From Thermoplasmata archaeon (GTDB taxonomy: Archaea > Thermoplasmatota > Thermoplasmata > Lutacidiplasmatales > UBA184): a stretch of 24,650 nucleotides of DNA. A model generated the notes under the pieces. That model was not told the DNA's origin, made no database searches, and saw only the letters and a list, made by a program, of their open reading frames with translations. This document shows, piece after piece, positions 14,246 through 21,062 of the stretch. Each line of letters starts with the position of its first letter. The stretch's first letter is position 1. Made by a program: the position numbers and the translations under genes. The stretch lies in NCBI GenBank assembly GCA_030037035.1, contig JASHSA010000036.1, positions 1-24,650 of the forward strand, written 5' to 3'.

Positions 14246-17092
14246 TTAAGGATTTGGCGGAGTCGCCTCGTCGTCGCCGGGCGCTTCAGCTCCCTCGGGG
14301 GCGACCGGGGCGTCCTGGGTCGGGGACGCCGTCGGGGGCTTCTTCCTGGGGGGAACGGCGGGCCCCGCGAGAGCGACCGGAGCCGCGGCGGCCGCCACGC
14401 GCGGGGGCGGGGACGCCGGGCTCCGGCGTCCGCGCGTCCCCCGCATGCTGGCCGGCTTCGGGAACGGCGTCGACGAGCTCGAGCCGCCGGTCGCCGGCGG
14501 TGACGTCGAGGAGCTCACGGACGCCGGCTTGGGGAACGAGGGCGCGGGGCGGGAGGTCGACGGACCCGGCGGAGGGACCGGCGGGGCCGAGGAGGTCGGG
14601 CCCCAGAGCGGCGTCTCGGCTCCCGCGGCGGCCGGCCGGGGGAGCGGGGCCACGGGCGAAGGAGCGAACGACGGCGGCGCGGGGCTCGAAGGGGGCGGCG
14701 CGGCGCTCGGCCCGAAGTGGGCGGTCGACGGCCCGGCGGTGGCGGGCTTGGGGAACGGCGCCGCCAGGGCCGTGGCGGCGGGTGGAGGCGCCGGGGGGTT
14801 CGGGGACGCTGGGGAGGAGGGGATCGTCGGGGGGTTCGGAGCCGCCGGGACACCGGGACCCGGCGCCGCCGACGGCGTCGGGGGAGACTTCGGCGGGGCG
14901 AGCCTCCCGCGCTTGGACGACGGCTCACGGGGGCGGCCGAGCCAGGCGCCGGCGACCGACGCCGACCCGACGATCGCCACGAACGTGACGTACGCCCAGG
15001 GAGGCCGGCCGAGCGCCTGCAGCGCGGGGTCGAAGCCGAGGAGGTTCACGCCGATCCGGGTCCCGCTCATCCCGTAGAGCTTGGTCGTGTTCACGGAGGC
15101 GTTCACGAGCGCGTGCTGGCCGAGGTAGCAGAACGGCACCGAGACGGTCGCGCTCGCCCAGCCGGTGGCGTTCGTCACCGGCGACGAGGAGGCGAACGTC
15201 CCGGTGCAGGGACCGAGGTCGGTGTCCGAGCGCGCCGAGAGCGTGACCTCGACGCCGGAGAGCGCGGCGCCCGACGTCCGGTTCGAGACCTCGACGCCGA
15301 CGGAAAGAGACCCGCCCGGGGCGACGGTCGCGTGCGCGACGTGCAGCGCGAGGCTGACGAACGAGCCGAGGAGGTCGTCGTAGAGGACCGCCGCCCGCGG
15401 CGAGCCCCAGCCGGTCACCTCGTCCCAGCCCGGGCCGGCGGTCGCGACGCAGTTCGCGCCGGAGGTGACGTCGACGATCCCCTTGCCGATCGCCCCCGCC
15501 GCCTCGCTCGCGCCGACGTGATAGAGCCTCGGCGTGACGAAGCCGAGACGGTGCCCCCACTTCGCGTCGATCATCGTGAGGAGGCCCGCCCAGAGCGGCG
15601 TCGCGAAGCTCGTGCCCCCCGCGACGGCGTCGGTGCCGTTGTAGAAGAGGAAGTTCTGCGCCGCGGTCGCGCTCACGTCCGGCATCCCCCGATGGCCGTT
15701 CGCCTTGACCGGCCCCGCGGCGCTGCCGACCTCCTGCCACGACGGCGCCGCGAACTGGTTCGAGAACCCCCCGCCGCTGCCGGACCAGCCGGCCTCGGAG
15801 AACGACGGCGGCTCCCCCGGGATGCGGTCGATCGTCACGTTCGTGCCCCCGACGGCGATCACCTGGGGGGACGACGCCGGATACTCGGGGGAGGGGGTTC
15901 CCGAGCATTCCGGACTGTTGCTCGAGTCCCCGCCCGTGTCGCCGGTCGCGGCGAGGACCGTGATGTTCTTGCGCGCCGCTTCCGCGAACAGCGACCCCCA
16001 CGCCGCGCTGAGCGAGCCGTCGGTGCTCTCCGGCGTACCGAACGACATCGAGATCGCCGAGACGTTGAGGGCGATCGCCGTCGAGAGCGCCGCCGTGAGG
16101 TTCGCCGTCGACGGGCTGTATCCCGGCGACGGGCCGTTCGGGGCGTAGATCGGGTAGATCGTCGCCCCGGGGGCCATCGACTCCGACCACTCGATGTCGA
16201 GCGTCAGCTCCTCGACGGCACGGTCGTCGGGGCCCTCGGTGGCGCTGTTCGAGGGCATCGGCGCGTCCCCGATCGGATGCGGGGTGATCGTCCCGACGGG
16301 GAACGAGCTCGGATAGTCCTGAGAGAAGAAGCTGCTGAGGTCGTTCGGGCGGTAGCCGTTCCCCCACAGGATGACGGCCAGGGAGAGGTTCGCCGCGTTC
16401 TTCGGCCCTCCCGTGAGGTTGTAGAGCGCCGACAGCCCGTAGAACTCCCGCGCGAGCCCCGGCGTCATCGTCTGGGCGCCGATCGCCGGAGCGGAGGCGC
16501 CGGAGGAGACGAGGCTCGGGGCGCGGCCGACGAGGCCGAACGAGAACGTCGTGAGGCCGTTCGAGAGCCCCTCGACGCCGGCGACCTCGGACTCGAGCCA
16601 CGAGGGGAGCGACGGCGGCGTCGCCGCGAGGCGGACCGCGCTCCCGTTCAGCGTACCGGTGTCGAGCTCGGTGCCGAAGGCGGACGCGGTCGTCGAGGCG
16701 GGTCCAGAGAGTCCGAGCGTGATACGGTCCGGGTCCGGCGCGCTCACGACGAGCCCCTCGGAGCGGAAGTACGACCGTGCCGCGGCGTAGGCGGCGGGCG
16801 CCAGCGGCGAGGAGAACACGACCTCGACCGTCAGGTTCCCGCGTGCCGGGTGCTCGTCCGTCGCCGCGGCGAGCGGCTTCGCCGAGTAGCCGGCGCGCTC
16901 GGCGAACGGCAGGGCCGCCGTCGCCGCTATTGCCGAGGCGCCCGAGGCGGCGCCCCCGGCGGGGGCCGCGAGCGCCGGGGGGGCCACGACGAGGACGCCG
17001 GAGAGCCCGCTGACGACCGCGAAGGCGAGGGCGACCGCCGCCCGGCGTCGGGTGCCGTAAAGGCTCCGAAGAGGACGCGGGCTCCCTTGCAT
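14246..17092 (-). CDS. Membrane-anchored sedolisin (S53) protease with Pro-rich internal tail
   Basis: A 948-residue secreted pro-protease. Order: signal/TM (about 18-42), pro-kumamolisin activation domain (about 80-180), catalytic domain (about 205-575), one Ig-like beta domain (about 580-685), a TM helix (about 699-718), and a 230-residue Pro/Ala/Ser tail predicted inside. The sedolisin triad is complete: E295 and D299 (ELTLD), and S495 in GGTSFATP; D385 in AATGDTGG serves the oxyanion hole. The Ca site includes DVTSGAN (541) and GWDEVTGWGSP (556). S53 enzymes work at acidic pH, so an acidic habitat or surface zone is inferred. FPKPA occurs three times in the tail. ATG at 17092; GGAGG lies about 15 bases ahead, too far to be decisive. 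It follows the gltD-like gene by 38 bases. Stop TAA. Confidence 0.92.
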   Translation of the reverse strand: MQGSPRPLRSLYGTRRRAAVALAFAVVSGLSGVLVVAPPALAAPAGGAASGASAIAATAALPFAERAGYSAKPLAAATDEHPARGNLTVEVVFSSPLAPAAYAAARSYFRSEGLVVSAPDPDRITLGLSGPASTTASAFGTELDTGTLNGSAVRLAATPPSLPSWLESEVAGVEGLSNGLTTFSFGLVGRAPSLVSSGASAPAIGAQTMTPGLAREFYGLSALYNLTGGPKNAANLSLAVILWGNGYRPNDLSSFFSQDYPSSFPVGTITPHPIGDAPMPSNSATEGPDDRAVEELTLDIEWSESMAPGATIYPIYAPNGPSPGYSPSTANLTAALSTAIALNVSAISMSFGTPESTDGSLSAAWGSLFAEAARKNITVLAATGDTGGDSSNSPECSGTPSPEYPASSPQVIAVGGTNVTIDRIPGEPPSFSEAGWSGSGGGFSNQFAAPSWQEVGSAAGPVKANGHRGMPDVSATAAQNFLFYNGTDAVAGGTSFATPLWAGLLTMIDAKWGHRLGFVTPRLYHVGASEAAGAIGKGIVDVTSGANCVATAGPGWDEVTGWGSPRAAVLYDDLLGSFVSLALHVAHATVAPGGSLSVGVEVSNRTSGAALSGVEVTLSARSDTDLGPCTGTFASSSPVTNATGWASATVSVPFCYLGQHALVNASVNTTKLYGMSGTRIGVNLLGFDPALQALGRPPWAYVTFVAIVGSASVAGAWLGRPREPSSKRGRLAPPKSPPTPSAAPGPGVPAAPNPPTIPSSPASPNPPAPPPAATALAAPFPKPATAGPSTAHFGPSAAPPPSSPAPPSFAPSPVAPLPRPAAAGAETPLWGPTSSAPPVPPPGPSTSRPAPSFPKPASVSSSTSPPATGGSSSSTPFPKPASMRGTRGRRSPASPPPRVAAAAAPVALAGPAVPPRKKPPTASPTQDAPVAPEGAEAPGDDEATPPNP

Positions 17093-17130
17093 CGGTGCCT
17101 TCGCCGCCTCCGGTTCGTGTCCTTACGGGT

Positions 17131-18588
17131 CTAGGATCGGATCGGCTTCGTGTATCCGGGAGGAAGGTGGAACGGCGTGGAGCCTCCGAACGGGTCCGGC
17201 CTCGGCGCCGGGGGCTCCCCGCGTCGCTCGCGCAGTTTCGTGTCGAGCGCGACGATCATCTCCATCGCCGCCCCCATCGCGTAGACGATCGACCGACCCC
17301 CGACCGCGTAGACGCCGTCCACCGCGGTCCGGTTGCTCGGCCCGCGGCCCTCGGGCCAGCCCTGGGCCGCGACCTTCAGCTCCAGCCCCGCGGGGAATCC
17401 CGAGAGGTCGGCGCGCTGGCCGACCGCGACCAGCACGGTGTCGCAGGGGATCGTCTCTTCCGAGCCGGGGACCGGCTCGGGCGCACGCCGGCCGCCGGCG
17501 TCCGGCGCGCCGAGCTCCACCGAGCGCACGCGCAGGCCCTCGACCCGCTCCCGCCCGACGATCTCGACCGGGGCCTTGCGGAAGAGGAACCGGACGCGCT
17601 CCTCCTCCGCGCCCTGGATCTCCTCGGCGTCGGCCGGCATGTCGGCACGGTCGCGCCGGTAGACGAGCGTGACGCGGGAGCCCGGGGCCTTGCGGAGCGC
17701 GGTCCGGACCGAGTCCATCGCGACGTCCCCGCCGCCGACGACGACGATCTCCCGGCCGAGCGGCACCTCCCTGCCGGCGTGCACCGCCCGCAGGAACCCG
17801 AGCGCCGGGACGACCCCGAGAAGCTGCTCGCCGGGGACCCCGAGCAGCCGGTGCTCCGGCGTGCCGAGCGCGAGCACGACCGCGGCGTAGCCGTCCTGGA
17901 GCAGCTGCTCGACCGACCGCTCGCTCCCGACGCGCGTGCCCCGGACGAACGTGACGTCGAGGTCGCGGAACCGCGCGAGGTCCTCGCGGAGGTCGTCGTC
18001 GGTGAGCCGGTACGCCGGGATCGTCAGGGCGAGGCCGCCGACCTCGGGCTCCCGCTCGTAGACGGTCACCGCGTAGCCGCGGATCCCGAGCTCCCACGTC
18101 GCCATCAGTCCTGCCGGGCCGGCGCCGACGACCGCGATGCGCTGGCCGGTCGGGGCGGAGGGGACGTACGCGAGGTCGCTGCGGCCGTAGTCGAGCGCCG
18201 CGCGCTTCAGGTGGCGGATCGCGATCGGGACCCCTTTCTTCGCGATGACGCAGTACTCCTCGCAGTACCGGTAGCAGGTCTTGCAGAGCGTGCTCGCGAG
18301 CGGGTCGTCGCGGAGCGTGACGCGCGCCGCCCCGTCGAAGTCGTTGGCGGCGATCAGCCGGATGTACTCCTTGCAGTCCTGGGTGATCGGGCACGCCTCG
18401 ACGCACCACGGACGGTGGCACTGGATGCACCGTCTCGCCTCGAGGACGGCGTCCTCCCTCGAGTAGGCGTGGAGGACCGTCCGGAAATCCGCGACCCGTT
18501 CCTCCGGTCGCTCCTCGACGATCGGCACCCGGACCGGGTCGAGCTTCGGGGGGACCGGTTTCGGGGCGGCCGGCGACGCCGCGGACAT
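17131..18588 (-). CDS. GltD-like NADPH-dependent Fe-S flavoprotein oxidoreductase
   Basis: A 485-residue relative of the glutamate synthase small subunit. An N-terminal Fe-S domain has CIQCHRPWCVEAC (C54, C57, C62, C66) and CKTCYRYCEEYC (C102, C105, C109, C113). It is followed by an FAD Rossmann fold (AVVGAGPAGLMATWELG, about 152-168) and an NAD(P) fold (VVVGGGDVAMDSVRTALR) with VYRRDRADMP, whose arginines favour NADPH. The usual C-terminal GD motif that holds FAD is changed: the protein reads GVYAVGGRSIVYAMGAA where relatives have AGD. No glutamate synthase large subunit is present, so it may pass electrons to another partner or act alone like archaeal GltA. ATG at 18588 is close behind a TATA-like element, so the mRNA should be nearly leaderless. 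Stop TAG. Confidence 0.85.
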   Translation of the reverse strand: MSAASPAAPKPVPPKLDPVRVPIVEERPEERVADFRTVLHAYSREDAVLEARRCIQCHRPWCVEACPITQDCKEYIRLIAANDFDGAARVTLRDDPLASTLCKTCYRYCEEYCVIAKKGVPIAIRHLKRAALDYGRSDLAYVPSAPTGQRIAVVGAGPAGLMATWELGIRGYAVTVYEREPEVGGLALTIPAYRLTDDDLREDLARFRDLDVTFVRGTRVGSERSVEQLLQDGYAAVVLALGTPEHRLLGVPGEQLLGVVPALGFLRAVHAGREVPLGREIVVVGGGDVAMDSVRTALRKAPGSRVTLVYRRDRADMPADAEEIQGAEEERVRFLFRKAPVEIVGRERVEGLRVRSVELGAPDAGGRRAPEPVPGSEETIPCDTVLVAVGQRADLSGFPAGLELKVAAQGWPEGRGPSNRTAVDGVYAVGGRSIVYAMGAAMEMIVALDTKLRERRGEPPAPRPDPFGGSTPFHLPPGYTKPIRS

Positions 18589-18741
18589 CTTCCTCGGGGT
18601 TCGAGCCGAGTCCCGACTTATGAGGTTTCGTCCGACGCGCGGGAGCGGGGGTCGGGACGGCGCGGCAACGCCGGCGCCGCTCCCTCCATATAGGAGCGCC
18701 GGCGTCGCCGGTCGGCGGGTCGATTCGGCCCGCCGCCACCG
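18589..18741. promoter_or_regulatory. Divergent promoter region between gltD-like gene and srp54
   Basis: Leftward: CTCATAAG on the minus strand (18617-18624) would start transcription near 18595, a few bases before the ATG at 18588. Rightward: CATATAGG (18687-18694) would start near 18717, giving srp54 a leader of about 25 bases without an obvious ribosome site. A short hairpin (CTCGG 18593-18597 with CCGAG 18606-18610) lies by the leftward start. Confidence 0.5.
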
Positions 18742-20091
18742 ATGGTACTGGACGCGCTCGGCAAGTCGCTCCGCGGGGTGCTGCAGAAGATCGCCCGCGG
18801 GTCGACGGTCGACGAGGCGATGCTCGCGGAGGTCGTCCGCGACATCCAGCGGGCGCTCCTCCAGGGGGACGTCAACGTCCAGCTGACGCTCGACCTGACG
18901 AAGCGCGTCCGCCGCCGTGCGACGGAGGAGAAGCCCCCCGCCGGGGCGAGCCTGCGCGACTTCCTCGTGCGCATCATCTACGAGGAGATCCGAGGGATCC
19001 TCGGCAAGGACCGGCCGTTCGAGGCGAAGCCGAAGCGCATCCTGCTCGCCGGGCTGTTCGGCCAGGGCAAGACGACGACCGCGGCGAAGCTCGCCCGCTA
19101 CCTCCAGAAGAAGGGGATCCGCGTCGCGCTCGTCGCCGCCGACGTCCACCGGCCGGCGGCGATCGACCAGCTCGAGCAGCTCGCCGGCAAGATCGGCGCC
19201 GATTTCTACGCCGACCGCGCCGAGAAGGACGCCGTCAAGGTCGTGGAGCGGGCGCTCTCGCAGGTCCCGGCGCACGTCGCGACGATCGTCGACACCGCCG
19301 GCCGCAGCGGCCTCGACGCCGAGCTGATCGCCGAACTGCGGCGCGTCAAGGAGCTGCTCCAGCCGGAGGAGGTCCTGCTCGTGCTGGACGCGACGATGGG
19401 CCAGACGGCCGGCCGGAGCGCCGAGGCGTTCCACCAGGCGGTCGGGCTCACCGGCGTCGTCCTGACGAAGCTCGACGGCTCGGCGAAGGGCGGCGGGGCG
19501 CTCTCGGCGGTCGCGGCGAGCGGGGCGCCGATCGTCTTCCTCGGGACCGGCGAGCACCTCGAGGAGCTCGAACGGTTCGAGCCGACGCGGTTCGTCTCAC
19601 GCCTGCTCGGCATGGGGGACATCCAGACCCTCCTCGAGCGTTTCGAGGAGCTCTCCAACAAGGAGGCGGCGGAGGAGGCGGCGAAGAAGCTCCTCAGCGG
19701 CCGGTTCACGCTCCGGGACATGCGCACCCAGCTCGAGTCGCTCGGCCAGATGGGGCCGTTCTCCAAGCTCGTCTCGATGTTCCCGACGATCGGAGCGGCG
19801 AAGCTCGACGACAAGCAGGTCGACGAGTCGCAGCGGAGACTGCTACGCTACCGGGCGATCCTCGACTCGATGACGCCCGGGGAGCTCGACGACGCGGCGA
19901 GCATCAAGGCCGAGCGGGTCCACCGCATCGCCCGCGGCAGCGGCCAGCGTCCCCAGGAGGTCCGCACCCTCCTCCGCCAGTACGAGGCGACGCGCAAGGC
20001 GGCGCACGGGCTCGTCTCGAACCGCCGCCTCCGGCGCCAGCTCGAGAAGCAGTTCGCGGGCGGCGAGGGCCCGGCCGCGTTGCCGGAGTGA
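18742..20091 (+). CDS. srp54: Signal recognition particle 54 kDa protein
   Basis: A 449-residue SRP GTPase that delivers ribosomes making membrane and secreted proteins to the translocon. The N domain (1-95) is followed by the G domain with G1 GLFGQGKTTT (104-113), AADVHRPAAIDQL (132-144), DTAGR (184-188), TKLDG (242-246) and the closing GTGEHLEELERFEPTRFVSR. The M domain, from about 300, holds FTLRDMRTQLESLGQMGPF and SMTPGELDD, and contacts 7S RNA and signal peptides. The start at ATG 18742 gives the canonical N-terminus. It probably forms a unit with the two genes downstream. Confidence 0.97.
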   Translation: MVLDALGKSLRGVLQKIARGSTVDEAMLAEVVRDIQRALLQGDVNVQLTLDLTKRVRRRATEEKPPAGASLRDFLVRIIYEEIRGILGKDRPFEAKPKRILLAGLFGQGKTTTAAKLARYLQKKGIRVALVAADVHRPAAIDQLEQLAGKIGADFYADRAEKDAVKVVERALSQVPAHVATIVDTAGRSGLDAELIAELRRVKELLQPEEVLLVLDATMGQTAGRSAEAFHQAVGLTGVVLTKLDGSAKGGGALSAVAASGAPIVFLGTGEHLEELERFEPTRFVSRLLGMGDIQTLLERFEELSNKEAAEEAAKKLLSGRFTLRDMRTQLESLGQMGPFSKLVSMFPTIGAAKLDDKQVDESQRRLLRYRAILDSMTPGELDDAASIKAERVHRIARGSGQRPQEVRTLLRQYEATRKAAHGLVSNRRLRRQLEKQFAGGEGPAALPE

Positions 20092-20103
20092 GCGGGCGGA
20101 CGG

Positions 20104-20649
20104 ATGGAGGCGCTCGCGCTCGCCGAGGCGGTCGCGGGCGGCGCGCTCGTCTTCTTCGTACCGGGGTTCACGGTCGCCAAGGCGCTCTTCCCGGAGCGGC
20201 GGGTCGCCGGGCCCGACGGGGTCCGCTGGGCGATCGAGCTCGCCGCCCTCGGCCTCGTGCTCAGCGTCGTCCTGACGATCGTGCTCGGCTACGGGCTCCT
20301 CGCCGCGGCCCCCGGGGGGTTCAGCGCCAGCTGGAGCGACCCGCAGCTCGAGGTCGCCCTCACGGCGGTCGCCGTGCTCGCGCTCGTCGTCGGGCTCTTC
20401 GAGGGCGCCTACCGGCGCCGTCCCCCGCTACCTCGGCCCCGCGAGGAGGGCCCGGAGGACGACGACCCCTGGGAGCTCGATCGCAAGCTCGACCGCCTGC
20501 AGCGGGAGCGATTGACGCTCCAGCGCGAGCTGGCCCGGCGAGCCGCGGCCGACGGGGCCACGACCGCGCCCGAGCGCGAGCGGCTCGAGGCGATCCTGGC
20601 GGAGGAGGCGACCCTCCGCCGAGCCCGGGAGGAGGCCTACGAGCGCTAG
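20104..20649 (+). CDS. Small membrane protein with C-terminal coiled coil (DUF1616-like N-terminus)
   Basis: A 181-residue protein I cannot assign to a function. Three hydrophobic helices occupy about 8-30, 44-67 and 84-104. The segment VPGFTVAKALFP with a following E-LAALGLVLSVVLT helix resembles the start of DUF1616 membrane proteins, which are longer. After a charged linker, residues about 122-181 are highly charged with heptad-like Leu spacing (LDRKLDRLQRERLTLQREL), probably a cytosolic coiled coil. It starts at ATG 20104, 12 bases after srp54, and ends 34 bases before the pth2 start. That setting suggests a role near the membrane or translation machinery (inference only). Confidence 0.75.
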   Translation: MEALALAEAVAGGALVFFVPGFTVAKALFPERRVAGPDGVRWAIELAALGLVLSVVLTIVLGYGLLAAAPGGFSASWSDPQLEVALTAVAVLALVVGLFEGAYRRRPPLPRPREEGPEDDDPWELDRKLDRLQRERLTLQRELARRAAADGATTAPERERLEAILAEEATLRRAREEAYER

Positions 20650-20672
20650 GCGAGCGCCGGCCGCTCCGGGCC

Positions 20673-20677
20673 GAGGT
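20673..20677 (+). promoter_or_regulatory. Shine-Dalgarno-like site deciding the pth2 start
   Basis: GAGGT lies six bases before CTG at 20684 but 18 before the only canonical start, GTG at 20696. It favours the CTG. Confidence 0.45.
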
Positions 20678-20683
20678 CACAAG

Positions 20684-21025
20684 CTGGTCGTCGTCGTGCG
20701 CGGGGAGCTGCGGCTCACCGCCGGCAAGGCGGCGGCCCAGGTCGCCCACGCGGCGGTCGACCTCGCCCGTCGCGCCGAGTCGCGGGACCCCCGAGAGTTC
20801 CAGACGTGGTGGGCCGGGGGCCAGCGGAAGGTCGTCCTCCAGGTCCGCACGCTGGACGAGCTCGAGGATCTCGAGCGGAAGGCCCGGGCCGTCGGCATCG
20901 CGACCGCGTGGGTCGAGGACGCCGGCCTGACCGAGGTCCCTCCGGGCACGCGCACGTGCCTCGGCCTCGGGCCCGCGCCGGACTCGCTCCTCGACCCGGT
21001 CACCGGGGCGCTCGACCTGCTGTAG
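20684..21025 (+). CDS. pth2: Peptidyl-tRNA hydrolase Pth2, probable CTG start
   Basis: The archaeal/eukaryotic-type hydrolase that frees tRNA from stalled peptidyl-tRNA. Motifs: RLTAGKAAAQVAHAAVDLAR (catalytic Lys and the AQxAHA signature), QRKVVLQV, then DAGLTEVPPGTRTCLGLGPAP, and the closing TGALDLL. The ORF's only ATG/GTG/TTG start is GTG at 20696, which would cut off the first beta strand, KLVVVVRGEL. Going upstream from there, no canonical start appears through at least 20580. CTG at 20684 preserves most of the strand, gives 113 residues (family about 115-120) and has GAGGT at proper spacing, so I prefer it. It is the last gene of the srp54 group, convergent with the solute-binding protein gene 37 bases away. 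Stop TAG. Confidence 0.9.
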   Translation: MVVVVRGELRLTAGKAAAQVAHAAVDLARRAESRDPREFQTWWAGGQRKVVLQVRTLDELEDLERKARAVGIATAWVEDAGLTEVPPGTRTCLGLGPAPDSLLDPVTGALDLL

Positions 21026-21062
21026 GGACCGCAGGCCGAGCGGAGCCCGCCCTCGAGCTCCC

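Noticed and set aside
18593..18610. T-arm-like hairpin with GGTTCGAG loop, possible tRNA
   Set aside because: The loop is eight bases, and no matching acceptor, D or anticodon arms are found on either strand; it lies at the leftward transcription start of the gltD-like gene.
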